Part shown: one piece after another, positions 35,418 to 44,777 of the stretch
Layout of the letters: each line of letters starts with the position of its first letter
Position numbering within the stretch: position 1 is the first letter of the stretch
Source: Qipengyuania aquimaris
GTDB lineage: Bacteria; Pseudomonadota; Alphaproteobacteria; Sphingomonadales; Sphingomonadaceae
Assembly: GCF_009827445.1 (NCBI RefSeq)
Contig: NZ_WTYI01000001.1
Span: forward strand, 1,874,381-1,938,380
Direction of reading: 5' to 3'
Length of the DNA stretch: 64,000 nt
The notes under the pieces: generated by a model
Database searches by the model: none
Told to the model about the DNA's origin: nothing
The model's input: the letters and a program-made list of their open reading frames with translations, nothing else
Program-made: the position numbers and the translations under genes

Positions 35418-36233
35418 ATGCCTGAGCTTCCCGAAGTCGAAACAACGGTGCGCGGTCTTGCGCGGTTCCTCGAGGGCGAGACGATCACGCTTGTCCAGGT
35501 CAACCGCCCGGATATGCGCCGCCCCTTTCCGCCCGATCTTGTGCAGGCGCTGACGGGGGCGAGCGTGACGCATCTCTCGCGCAGGGCCAAATACGGTCTG
35601 GTCCATACCAGCCGCGATCATGCGATGGTGTTCCACCTCGGCATGAGCGGGCGCTGGCGGATCGACCCGGAGGAAGACGACAAGCACGACCATCTCGTGC
35701 TGGAAACGGCGAGCCACCGCTTCGCGCTCAACGATCCACGCCGCTTCGGTTCGGTAGATCTGATGACGAGTGGCGAACTGGTGACTTGGAAACCCCTCGC
35801 CGCGCTGGGGCCGGAGCCGCTGGGCGACGATCTCACGCCCGAACACCTGCGCGAAGCGACGCGCGGGCGCAAACAGGCGATCAAGCTGCTGCTGCTCGAC
35901 CAGCGGATCGTGGCGGGCCTCGGCAATATCTATGTCTGCGAGGCGCTGTGGCATGCGGGCATTCATCCGCGAAAGGCCGGTGGCAAGGTGACCATGCCGC
36001 AGCTGCGCCGCCTCGTCCCCGCGATCAAGGATGTGCTGGAGCGATCCATCCGCGATGGCGGCAGCACATTGCGCGATTTCGCCCAGCCCGACGGAAACTT
36101 GGGCTATTTCGCCACCCGTTTCCACGTCTACGGCCGCGAGGGCAAGCCCTGCCACCACGAGGACGGCGGCACGATCCGCCGCATCGTGCAGGGCGGGCGC
36201 AGCACGTGGTTTTGTCCGGTTTGTCAGAGGTGA
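35418..36233 (+). CDS. mutM: Formamidopyrimidine-DNA glycosylase
   Basis: This 271-residue bifunctional glycosylase/lyase excises 8-oxoguanine. The catalytic N-terminus PELPEVETTVRGL, the helix-two-turn-helix segment GLGNIYVCEALWHAGIHPRK and the zinc finger CHHEDGG...CPVCQR are present. ATG 35418 follows AAAGAAA and gives the processed Pro2. The final 147 coding bases recur 490 bases downstream in a diverged second copy, indicating past recombination at this locus. Confidence 0.97.
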   Translation: MPELPEVETTVRGLARFLEGETITLVQVNRPDMRRPFPPDLVQALTGASVTHLSRRAKYGLVHTSRDHAMVFHLGMSGRWRIDPEEDDKHDHLVLETASHRFALNDPRRFGSVDLMTSGELVTWKPLAALGPEPLGDDLTPEHLREATRGRKQAIKLLLLDQRIVAGLGNIYVCEALWHAGIHPRKAGGKVTMPQLRRLVPAIKDVLERSIRDGGSTLRDFAQPDGNLGYFATRFHVYGREGKPCHHEDGGTIRRIVQGGRSTWFCPVCQR

Positions 36234-36238
36234 GAGGG

Positions 36239-36550
36239 ATGGGAGACAAGAAGCGTCGGGAACGAGCCTTCCAATTCAAATTATCAATGGCGATCGGCGT
36301 TACCTTCGCACTTTCTCTGTTTCTGATCATTGCGATCGGCGACTGCTGGGCAAGCTACAACACGCCAGAGCTAATTCGCGGATGCGAGCAAGAGAAACGC
36401 TTCGAGGGTCGCTTCTATTGGGTGGTCGTCGGAGCCTTCTGGATCGCCGCAATCGCCCTTCGTGCAAAGAATATTTCGATTTCGAAACTGCTCGCGATAG
36501 GCGGCGGCCCGTTCGCATTTACACCAGTTCTGATGATGTGGCATTTTTAG
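36239..36550 (+). CDS. Small two-helix membrane protein of unknown function
   Basis: This 103-residue protein has two clear hydrophobic segments (IGVTFALSLFLIIAIGD and FYWVVVGAFWIAAIALR) and a basic N-terminus. No family is recognised. Base composition is visibly more AT-rich than mutM or GST. It lies between mutM and a duplicate mutM 3' fragment, so it was probably brought in with that rearrangement. The ATG is five bases after the mutM stop, so it may be read from the mutM transcript. Confidence 0.65.
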   Translation: MGDKKRRERAFQFKLSMAIGVTFALSLFLIIAIGDCWASYNTPELIRGCEQEKRFEGRFYWVVVGAFWIAAIALRAKNISISKLLAIGGGPFAFTPVLMMWHF

Positions 36551-36573
36551 CGTAGCTGATCGCCTCACAAATG

Positions 36574-36720
36574 CAGCCCGACACAAACCTCGGCTATTTC
36601 GCCACCCGCTTCCACGTCTACGGCCGCGAGAGCGAGCCCTGCCACCACGAGGACGGCGGCACCATCCGCCGCATCGTGCAGGGCGGGCGGAGCACATGGT
36701 TCTGCACGCTTTGCCAGAGG
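36574..36720 (+). pseudogene. Second, truncated copy of the mutM 3' end
   Basis: These 147 bases align without gaps to 36084-36230 at the end of mutM. My hand count gives 132 identities (about 90 percent), with only five of 49 residues changed, including the zinc-finger CHHEDGG and CTLCQR. The rest of mutM is absent and the frame runs on into unrelated sequence. It is a relic of a related mutM allele displaced when DNA was inserted at the gene's 3' end. Confidence 0.88.
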
Positions 36721-36734
36721 CAATGGGAACTGAC

Positions 36735-37241
36735 CTATTCTGCTGAGAACGGGCGAACATGTTCTCGCAAGAGGTCGGCACAAATGAACTTCTCGTTGAA
36801 GACCTCCATCACCCAGTGCTGATTGTGAATGCCTGGATAGACCAGCGTGTAGTCCGCTAGATATGCCGCCTCGAGCAACGTTTCTCTGGCAGCTTCGAAC
36901 GGTAGCCCACGTACTCGTTCGACACCTTCGATAAGGCTTTTCAACTCGTCGATGCGTTCGAGGGACTCGGCATACAGAATGCCGAAGACTGCTGCTTCCG
37001 CGTACCAGTCCAACCGATAGAGCTCTTTTTTGTCGATTTCGCCGTCGAGGTATCTCTCGGCGTTTCTCACTGCATCCCGAGAATTCTTGTCGACAAGGAG
37101 GTCTTCGTTCTTCCAGCAACAGGCGACAAGGAACTGCTGCAGTTCCCGCAATTGAGATCTAAAAAATCTGGGTCTCTCCTCACGCAGAAACGAGAGCATT
37201 TCCTTGGCGCTTCTGGATTCTTTCCACTCTTCTTCTGTCAT
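36735..37241 (-). CDS. Unrecognised lower-GC protein, accessory-island cargo
   Basis: This 168-residue, mostly helical soluble protein begins [19 protein letters not shown]. Its plan is a short acidic-tryptophan start, FLVACCW, a [15 protein letters not shown] segment and LLREHVRPF near the end. It reminds me of a large, poorly characterised planctomycete family (MTEEEWL...ACCRR...LLRDIFGNPF). That link is from memory and unverified. Lower GC than its neighbours and its position in the mutM scar suggest recent acquisition. Confidence 0.6.
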   Translation of the reverse strand: MTEEEWKESRSAKEMLSFLREERPRFFRSQLRELQQFLVACCWKNEDLLVDKNSRDAVRNAERYLDGEIDKKELYRLDWYAEAAVFGILYAESLERIDELKSLIEGVERVRGLPFEAARETLLEAAYLADYTLVYPGIHNQHWVMEVFNEKFICADLLREHVRPFSAE

Positions 37242-37275
37242 ACAACAAGACCGCACTCTGCGGCCGACCAAGTGA

Positions 37276-37947
37276 TTACAAATCCAGCGCAGCGTATTCC
37301 CGCGGTGGGGGCAGGCCTTCCATCTTCTCGCTCAGCAGCGGGCGGAAACTCGGGCGGCTTTTCATAACCATGTACCAGTCGCGCGCCTGGTCGTGGCCTT
37401 TCCATTCGATCCCGCCGAGGTAATCGACCACCGATAGCTGCGCCGCGCAGGCGAGGTCCGCAAGGCTGAGCGTCGGCCCGGCGAGCCAGCTGCGCGTGTC
37501 GACCAGCCAGTCGATATAATCGAGGTGGCCGTGCAGCAGCCGTCCCATCTCGCGCAGCACCCGTCCGTCGGGCGACTGGCGCAGGATCAGGCGCTTCTTC
37601 ATCTTTTCGTGCAGGGCAGGTGCGGTGACATCGCCATAGAGGCTCTCGTCGAACAGGCGCGTCAGGCGGCGGATTTCGGCGCGCTGCATGGCATTGCCCG
37701 AAATCATCGGGTTGCGGTCCACCGTCTCTTCGAAGAATTCGCAGATCGCCTGGCTGTCGCACAGCGTGACCTTGCGCGCCGGGTCATGCAGGACCGGGGT
37801 GCGCCCGGCCGGATTGAGCTGCCACAGGCTGTCACGCCCTTCCCAGGGGTTTTCGCGCACGAGTTCGTACGCAACCGACTTTTCGCCCATCAGCAAGCGC
37901 AGCTTGCGGCTGAAGGGGCACAGGGGGAATTGGTGGAGCTGCCACAT
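37276..37947 (-). CDS. Glutathione S-transferase-family protein
   Basis: This 223-residue protein has an N-terminal thioredoxin-like domain (QFPLCPFSRKLRLLMGEK), with a CPFS active-site-like motif and the cis-proline region GRTPVLHD, then a helical C-terminal domain with WLAGPTLSLADLACAAQL. The CPxx motif is typical of thiol-transferase-type GSTs. The exact substrate is unknown. It is followed by the lower-GC mutM-island gene 34 bases downstream. Confidence 0.9.
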   Translation of the reverse strand: MWQLHQFPLCPFSRKLRLLMGEKSVAYELVRENPWEGRDSLWQLNPAGRTPVLHDPARKVTLCDSQAICEFFEETVDRNPMISGNAMQRAEIRRLTRLFDESLYGDVTAPALHEKMKKRLILRQSPDGRVLREMGRLLHGHLDYIDWLVDTRSWLAGPTLSLADLACAAQLSVVDYLGGIEWKGHDQARDWYMVMKSRPSFRPLLSEKMEGLPPPREYAALDL

Positions 37948-38021
37948 GGCCCCTGCCTATGCGGCAGGCGCGTCCACGCGTCCACTGGCGCGCGCGATTT
38001 TGGCGAAAATTTCCTGTGAAG

Positions 38022-38468
38022 TCAGTCGCGCTGCGGCAGCGTGTCCGAGAAGCGTTCGGCCATGGCGCGCAGCTGCGGCAGCATGACTTCCATCGTTTCG
38101 GCAAGCGTGCCTGCGGCTTCCATGGCGCGCGGCAGGTTCTTCTCGATCTCTTCCGGCACGCGGCTCGCCTCCGGAGCGATCGAGCGCAGCGTCGCGCCAT
38201 CAACCACACGCGGCATTTCCTCGCCCGCGATTTCGGCCACGGCGTCGGTCAGCGGGGCGATCGGCAGGTCGAGCAGGACCTCGCTCATCGCGCGCAGCAT
38301 CATGGCGAGTTCGCGCTGGCGTTCGGGATCGGACAGCGTGTCCGCCATCTCGGTCAGCCCCGCGCCGTCGCGTTCGTCAAAAGCAGCCTCATCGGCATCC
38401 TGCGCCAGTGCGGGCACGGGCGCTGCGAATGCGGCAAGGGTGGCTGCGGCAAGCAGGTGACGACGCAT
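38022..38468 (-). CDS. Secreted protein of unknown function
   Basis: This 148-residue protein has a signal peptide (MRRHLLAAATLAAFAAPVPA, cleavage near ALAQ) and a helical, Glu/Arg/Met-rich mature part. ATG 38468 is chosen because GAAGGAAG precedes it at good spacing. No domain is recognised. It stands between the GST and another small secreted protein, all on the minus strand. Confidence 0.7.
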   Translation of the reverse strand: MRRHLLAAATLAAFAAPVPALAQDADEAAFDERDGAGLTEMADTLSDPERQRELAMMLRAMSEVLLDLPIAPLTDAVAEIAGEEMPRVVDGATLRSIAPEASRVPEEIEKNLPRAMEAAGTLAETMEVMLPQLRAMAERFSDTLPQRD

Positions 38469-38538
38469 GGGACTTCCTTCGGTTGTTCCGGGAAGCATGG
38501 ACATGGCAGATGCGCGCTGAAAGCTTGCTGAACGGGTC

Positions 38539-38943
38539 TTAGAAGCCCGAGGCCTGCATCATCAGCAGGCAAGCGGGCATCACTGCATCGAGCCGGCCAT
38601 CTTGCGCCAGGTCTTCGGCCTCTTTCCTGCCGCGAACGGCAATGCCTTCGCGAGCAATGCCGGTGTCGTCCATCAGCTTGGCCATGGTCCGCACGAAGTA
38701 TTCGCGGCCGCGTTCGTTCTCCAGCAGGTCGGGCCAGTCCTTGCCATCGGCATTGCCCGCACGCTGCGCCTCGGTGGCGATGGCCACGGCAACCCCGCAG
38801 CGCAGCGCTGTCTGCTGTTCGATCGGCAGGTCCACCAGCTCCATGGTGATGACCGGAGCGGGCGTGTCCGCCTGTGCGCTGTCCTGTGCGATTGCGGGGG
38901 CAGCGAGCATCGCAGCGACGATAGCGGGGAGGAAGAACTTCAT
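38539..38943 (-). CDS. Small secreted protein of unknown function
   Basis: This 134-residue protein has a clear signal peptide ([20 protein letters not shown]) and a mature region with two cysteines ([11 protein letters not shown] and VMPACLLMM) that could form a disulfide. No family is recognised with confidence. It is divergent from frmA with a 99-base spacer. Confidence 0.72.
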   Translation of the reverse strand: MKFFLPAIVAAMLAAPAIAQDSAQADTPAPVITMELVDLPIEQQTALRCGVAVAIATEAQRAGNADGKDWPDLLENERGREYFVRTMAKLMDDTGIAREGIAVRGRKEAEDLAQDGRLDAVMPACLLMMQASGF

Positions 38944-39042
38944 GGCCGCTTACCTATCGCGCCGCGCCTGAACCGCAAGCAACTTGGCTTGCGGGGCCAG
39001 CGCTGCGCCCCTACCCGTCGCATCAAAGAGGAGAATCGCATC

Positions 39043-40148
<1,106 letters not shown>

Positions 40149-40149
<1 letters not shown>

Positions 40150-40505
40150 TGGCCTCCAAGGTCAATCTGTACGAGAAGTTCGCGCAGTTTTCCGACCACT
40201 GGGCGCCGCGCATCGTCGGGCGGTACAACGATAACGAGATCCGCCTCGTGAAGGTCGAGGGCGAGTTCATCTGGCACTGCCACGAGGACACGGACGAGCT
40301 CTTCCTGATCCTCGACGGCACGCTCGACATGGAGTTCCGGGATCGCACCGAAGTGCTTGAAGCGGGCGAGATGATCATCGTCCCGCGCGGGGTCGAACAC
40401 CGTCCCTGCGCGCGCCACGGCGAGGTCCGCCTCCTGCTGATCGATCCCAAGGACATGCCCAATACCGGCGACCAGAAGACCGCCACGCTCGCCATCGACA
40501 TCTGA
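40149..40505 (+). CDS. Small cupin-domain protein
   Basis: This 118-residue single-domain cupin has motif 1 in FIWHCHEDTDELFLILDG (two His, Glu) and motif 2 in EMIIVPRGVEHRPCARHGE. Its ATG overlaps the frmA stop by one base, indicating coupled translation. Function is unknown; a metal-bound small-molecule enzyme or sensor acting with formaldehyde metabolism is likely from context only. Confidence 0.87.
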
Positions 40506-40566
40506 TCGCTTGCGCGGGCCGCAGGCGCGCTTAAGGTAGCGAATCGAAACCTAAGGAGAGAGTTCA

Positions 40567-40947
40567 ATGTTCAGCCACGTCATGCTGGGTGCCGACGATA
40601 TCGAGGCATCGAAGAAGTTCTACGACGCCTGCTTCAAGGCGCTCGGCGGCCGCGAAGGCACCGTCGATCCCAAGGGCCGCGTCATCTACATGCACAATGG
40701 CGGCATTTTCCTCATCACCAAGCCGATCGACGGCCAGCCGGCGAGTTGCGGCAATGGCTCGACCATCGGCTTTGCGGCCGACAGCGAGGCCATGGCCGAT
40801 GCGTGGCACGAAGCCGGCGCGGCCAATGGCGGCACCCCGATCGAAGACCCGCCGGGCCTGCGCGAAGGTGCGGGCATGAAGCTCTACCTCGCCTATCTGC
40901 GCGATCCGGCAGGCAACAAGGTCTGCGCGATGTATCGTCCGGGCTGA
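40567..40947 (+). CDS. VOC-superfamily (glyoxalase-like) protein
   Basis: This 126-residue vicinal-oxygen-chelate domain protein has the typical opening MFSHVMLGADDIEASKKFYD and ending YLAYLRDPAGNKVCAMYR. Metal-binding positions look partly retained. It may act as a lyase, dioxygenase or binding protein for a small thiol adduct. It lies in the frmA-fghA run with 61 bases to the preceding gene. Confidence 0.88.
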   Translation: MFSHVMLGADDIEASKKFYDACFKALGGREGTVDPKGRVIYMHNGGIFLITKPIDGQPASCGNGSTIGFAADSEAMADAWHEAGAANGGTPIEDPPGLREGAGMKLYLAYLRDPAGNKVCAMYRPG

Positions 40948-40951
40948 CGCC

Positions 40952-41461
40952 TTGACGCCAATCGATGAAAAGGGATTGCGAGCCGACATAGACGCGCTCG
41001 CGATCCCTTTTTCACATCACGAGCATGAGGCCGTCTTCACCGTCGAGGAAAGCCGCGACATCAAGGCCAGCATTCCCGGCGAGCATACAAAGAACCTCTT
41101 CCTGAAAGATGCCAAGGGCGCCTTCTGGCTGGTGACCGTCCCTGCAGAAGCGCGGGTGAACCTGAAGGCCCTGCCCGAGGCCATCGGCTGCAAGCGCGTG
41201 AGCTTCGGCAAGCCGGACGACATGCAGCGTCTGATCGGCATTGCGCCCGGCTCGGTGACGCCGCTCGCCATGATCCATGCATCGCCGGGCAGCGTGACCT
41301 GCGTCCTCAAAGCGGGCTTGGCGCACGCAGAGCAGGTAAATGTCCACCCGCTTCGCAATACCGCGACAATCGGGCTTTCCGGCGCGCATATCTTGCAGCT
41401 TCTGGAACATTGGGGTCATGCGCCCGTCGTCGCAGAAATCCCGGTTCAGGAGACCGCATGA
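40952..41461 (+). CDS. Prolyl-tRNA editing protein (ProX/YbaK-type)
   Basis: This 169-residue YbaK/ProRS-associated-domain protein deacylates mischarged tRNA such as Ala-tRNA-Pro. The segment HTKNLFLKDAKGAFWLVTV, with a conserved Lys, and the late VHPLRNTATIGLS are typical. The start is TTG 40952, just after the VOC stop, as no ATG fits. The stop overlaps the fghA ATG (ATGA), giving direct coupling to formaldehyde metabolism, which is odd for an editing factor. Confidence 0.87.
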   Translation: MTPIDEKGLRADIDALAIPFSHHEHEAVFTVEESRDIKASIPGEHTKNLFLKDAKGAFWLVTVPAEARVNLKALPEAIGCKRVSFGKPDDMQRLIGIAPGSVTPLAMIHASPGSVTCVLKAGLAHAEQVNVHPLRNTATIGLSGAHILQLLEHWGHAPVVAEIPVQETA

Positions 41462-42303
41462 AGCTCGATTACCTTTCGCAGAACAAGGCCTTCGGTGGTG
41501 ACCAGTTCGTCTGTTCGCACCAGTCGGAAGCGACCGGCACCGAAATGACCTTTTCGGTCTATGTCCCCCCGCACGAAGCGGGCGCGAAACTGCCGGTGCT
41601 GTGGTACCTGTCGGGCCTCACCTGCACGCACGCGAATGTCACCGAGAAAGGCGAATATCGCGCCGCCTGCGCGGAACATGGGATAATCCTCGTCGCTCCG
41701 GACACCAGCCCGCGCGGCGAAAACGTGCCCGACGCGGCGGACGAATACGACTTCGGCAAGGGTGCCGGCTTCTATGTCGATGCGACGCAGGACCCGTGGA
41801 GCGAGCATTTCCGGATGCGCAGCTATATCGAGATAGAGCTGCCCTCCATCGTCGCAGGCGAATTTCCCGTCGACCTGTCGCGTCAGTCGATCACGGGCCA
41901 TTCGATGGGCGGACACGGCGCACTGACCATCGGCCTGCGCGATCCCGCCCGCTTCCGCTCGATAAGCGCCTTTTCGCCGATCGTCGCGCCTTCGCGCGTG
42001 CCGTGGGGCGAGAAAGCCCTGTCCCGCTATCTTGGCGAAGACCGCGATGCATGGCGCGCCTATGACGCCGTGGCCCTTATCGAGGACGGCGCACGCCACG
42101 ATCACATCTTGGTCGACCAGGGCACTGCCGACCAGTTCCTCGAGGAACAGCTGAAAACCGGCGCGCTTACCATGGCCTGCGCCAAGGCAGGCATGAACCC
42201 CGAGATCCGGATGCAGGAAGGCTACGACCACTCTTATTACTTTATCTCTACTTTCATGGCCGAGCACGTTGCTTGGCATGCGGAGCGCCTCAACATTACT
42301 TAA
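41458..42303 (+). CDS. fghA: S-formylglutathione hydrolase
   Basis: This 281-residue esterase-D-family enzyme releases formate and glutathione from S-formylglutathione, completing the FrmA pathway. The nucleophile elbow is ITGHSMGGHGALTI, with the aspartate near ILVDQGTADQFLEEQ and the histidine in GYDHSYYFI. LPVLWYLSGLTCTHANVTEK is a family hallmark. ATG 41458 overlaps the editing-protein stop. The formate produced can feed PurT in this window. Confidence 0.96.
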   Translation: MKLDYLSQNKAFGGDQFVCSHQSEATGTEMTFSVYVPPHEAGAKLPVLWYLSGLTCTHANVTEKGEYRAACAEHGIILVAPDTSPRGENVPDAADEYDFGKGAGFYVDATQDPWSEHFRMRSYIEIELPSIVAGEFPVDLSRQSITGHSMGGHGALTIGLRDPARFRSISAFSPIVAPSRVPWGEKALSRYLGEDRDAWRAYDAVALIEDGARHDHILVDQGTADQFLEEQLKTGALTMACAKAGMNPEIRMQEGYDHSYYFISTFMAEHVAWHAERLNIT

Positions 42304-42362
42304 GTACTTGATTCTGAGAATTCTCTGGCGCAGACTTCGTTTTTTCTTACAGAGGGCCGCCA

Positions 42363-42923
42363 ATGATCGATCTAATGCTCGCCGCCATTCTCACCGCGTC
42401 TGCTTCCTCATCGGTTGCCGCATGCCCCGCTGATGGCGAGACTGGATCCGATCACCTGTTCGATGTGTGCCATCCAGCGGCGCAGGATGGGCCGGCCTAT
42501 TCGGCGACCTTCAGCGCCAGCCTGTCGCCGCAGCCCTCGCACCAGCAGGTGACCCTGTTCAGGGCTGATGGCACATGGACCGTTCGCGCCGCAGGTTACA
42601 AATGGACGCCGGGCGGTGCCTTCGAGACGCGGCGCAACGAGTTCTCTATCTCGGATGATGATGCGCGAGCTCTGGTCGGACGGCTCGACGACGAAACGCG
42701 GGAGCGGTTGTCCAATCTCGCCTATTACGGCGCGCCAACAGTTATTTGCACCGATGGCGCGCGCACCGAGATTGCCATGGCATCGGGCGGCCAGCGGCAC
42801 TCCTTCGCCCAGCACAGCTGCGCCGGAAAGACCGAACTGCATGAGGTGGCCGAAGCTTTCCGCACGGTCGTTCTCAAATATGATCCGCTCTTCGACGGGA
42901 TGCTCGACGGGCTGACAGCCTAA
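42363..42923 (+). CDS. Secreted protein of unknown function
   Basis: This 186-residue protein has a short signal-like N-terminus (MIDLMLAAILTASASSSVAA) and several cysteines (CPADGE, FDVCHPA, VICTDG, HSCAGK) consistent with two disulfides in the periplasm. No family is recognised. It lies downstream of fghA with a 59-base gap and is convergent with a STAS-like gene. Confidence 0.68.
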   Translation: MIDLMLAAILTASASSSVAACPADGETGSDHLFDVCHPAAQDGPAYSATFSASLSPQPSHQQVTLFRADGTWTVRAAGYKWTPGGAFETRRNEFSISDDDARALVGRLDDETRERLSNLAYYGAPTVICTDGARTEIAMASGGQRHSFAQHSCAGKTELHEVAEAFRTVVLKYDPLFDGMLDGLTA

Positions 42924-42932
42924 CCGAGCGGT

Positions 42933-43304
42933 TCAATCCGCCAGGTCGAGCCATTCCTCGGCGACGTCCTGCTGGCCGAGACCGAAGCTCTTGATCTCGA
43001 TGCCCGGGAACAGTGCGCCCTCGATTTCAGCCGCTTTCCTGAGCCAGTCGGAATCGCTCAGCACAGCGCATTTGTCGAACGCGCCGAGCAGGCCGAACAG
43101 TTTTGGCAGGCGGGTAAATTCGACCGCAATCGCGCTGAGGGTGGGGAGTTCGAAATTGGTGATGCGGTACAGCATCTTGCCGCCCTTCACTCCGTCCGAT
43201 TTCGCAATCAGATCGTCGAGCGCGGTGCGCATGATGTCGGCATCGATCTTGCCGTCGAGCGTGATATCCACCCGATCGGCCGAGGGCTTGGTAATGGTGA
43301 GCAT
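42933..43304 (-). CDS. SpoIIAA/STAS-like protein
   Basis: This 123-residue protein resembles the SpoIIAA-like (DUF3478) family of STAS/CRAL-TRIO-like fold, with DRVDITLDGKIDADIMRTAL at the start and KCAVLSDSDWLRKAAEIEG. Function is unknown; members are soluble and some bind lipid or membranes. It is 75 bases downstream of phaZ on the same strand and may be co-expressed. Confidence 0.75.
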   Translation of the reverse strand: MLTITKPSADRVDITLDGKIDADIMRTALDDLIAKSDGVKGGKMLYRITNFELPTLSAIAVEFTRLPKLFGLLGAFDKCAVLSDSDWLRKAAEIEGALFPGIEIKSFGLGQQDVAEEWLDLAD

Positions 43305-43379
43305 GGGCTACCTCCTCGTGCTGGCGCGGCATGAAGCTGCCGCAGAGGCAGTATAGCACACCCGCGTCCGGCCCGGACC

Positions 43380-44612
43380 TTACCCGTGCGCGGCGATGAA
43401 CCCCTCGACCACCGGGGCAATCTTGCCGCGCCATTTGCTGCCGTTGAAAATGCCGTAATGCCCGGCTCCTTCGGCCATGTAGTAGCGCTTTTTCGACACA
43501 TCCAGATTGGGCGTCAGCTCCAGTGCGGCGCGGGTCTGGCCGAGGCCCGAGATATCGTCGCGCTCGCCTTCGATGGCGAGCAGGGCGGTCTCGGTGATAT
43601 CGCCGAGGTCGATACGCTTGCCGCGGTGCATGAAGGTGCCGTTCGGGATGGCGTGGGTCTGGAACACCTCTTCTACCGTCTGCAGGTAGAATTCGGCGGT
43701 CATGTCGCACACGCTGCGGTATTCGTCGTAGAAATCCTTGGTCGCCTGCGCGCTCGCCTCGTCGCCCACGGTGAGGTGTTTGAACATCTCGTAATGGCTC
43801 ATCATGTGATTGCCGAGGTTCATGCTCATGAAGCCGGCGAGCTGCATGAAGCCGGGATAGACGCGGCGGCCGCCGCCGCGATACTGCATCGGCACGGTGG
43901 CGATGACATTGTGCTGGAACCACTCGATCGGGCGCTCCATCGCGAGGTCGTTGACACTGGTCGGCGAACAGCGCGTGTCGATCGGGCCGCCCATCATGGT
44001 GAGCGTCCTGGGCGCACAGTCATGGCCGTCTCGGTTCATGATCGCGGTCGCGGCGAAGACCGGGACCGAAGGCTGGCACACGGCCATCGCGTGGGCTCCG
44101 GGACCGATGTGTTCGAGGAATTCGATCACGTAATCCATGTAATCGTCGAGATCGAAATGCCCCTCGTGCAAGGGCACATTGCGCGCATCCGCCCAATCGG
44201 TGACGAATACGGTGTAATTCTCCAGCATCCGTTCGACGGTGCCGCGCAGCAGCGTTGCGTAGTGCCCGCTCATCGGGGCGACGATCAGGAGGCGCGGCGC
44301 ATCTTCGGCAAGGCCTTCGCGGCGGAAGCGCTTGAGATCGCCGAACGGCCGGTTGACCACGGTGGCTTCCACGACGGGCCAGTGCCTGCCTTCCGCCTCG
44401 ACGCTTTCGATACCCCAGGCGGGCTTGCCATAAGTGGCGGTGGCATGGGCGAAGACTTCGAGCGCGCTGGCAGCGATCGGGCCCAGCCCCAGATATCCGC
44501 CCATGTAATTCTGCGGCAGGGCCGGGTTGGACAGCATCTCCGCCCCGATGGAGGCCCAGGCGCTCGCGCTCGATAGCCAGCTGCGCTGGAGTTCATAGGC
44601 TTGATAAAGCAT
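43380..44612 (-). CDS. phaZ: Intracellular polyhydroxyalkanoate depolymerase
   Basis: This 410-residue enzyme degrades stored poly-3-hydroxybutyrate granules. The nucleophile is Cys179 in AVCQPSVPVFA, as in the intracellular PhaZ class of Ralstonia, with supporting YTVFVTDWADARNVP and the late histidine in AEGAGHYGIFNGSKW. ATG 44612 gives the normal length. It is divergent from an ABC exporter, with a perfect palindrome midway at 44694-44708. No PHA synthase is in the window. Confidence 0.95.
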   Translation of the reverse strand: MLYQAYELQRSWLSSASAWASIGAEMLSNPALPQNYMGGYLGLGPIAASALEVFAHATATYGKPAWGIESVEAEGRHWPVVEATVVNRPFGDLKRFRREGLAEDAPRLLIVAPMSGHYATLLRGTVERMLENYTVFVTDWADARNVPLHEGHFDLDDYMDYVIEFLEHIGPGAHAMAVCQPSVPVFAATAIMNRDGHDCAPRTLTMMGGPIDTRCSPTSVNDLAMERPIEWFQHNVIATVPMQYRGGGRRVYPGFMQLAGFMSMNLGNHMMSHYEMFKHLTVGDEASAQATKDFYDEYRSVCDMTAEFYLQTVEEVFQTHAIPNGTFMHRGKRIDLGDITETALLAIEGERDDISGLGQTRAALELTPNLDVSKKRYYMAEGAGHYGIFNGSKWRGKIAPVVEGFIAAHG

Positions 44613-44693
44613 TCGCGTCCCCTGCTACCCGCGCTGTTATGGTCTCGCTGCGGGCCCTTTTTACAAACCGGCAGTCTGACGAGTGATTCGTCA

Positions 44694-44708
44694 TTGTGCA
44701 ATGCACAA
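44694..44708. promoter_or_regulatory. Perfect palindrome in the phaZ/ABC-exporter divergent spacer
   Basis: TTGTGCAATGCACAA is a perfect dyad with 7-base arms about a central A, 82 bases before phaZ and 70 bases before the ABC gene. Its TGC/GCA content fits the TGC-rich sites known for PhaR-type regulators of PHA metabolism in alphaproteobacteria. Assignment to PhaR is inference. Confidence 0.55.
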
Positions 44709-44777
44709 ATGGTGTAAAAGTGCCTCAAACGCGCCTCCCCTGTGGATTTTGCCGCGCGCGCTGCCTAGGTGGGGCGC

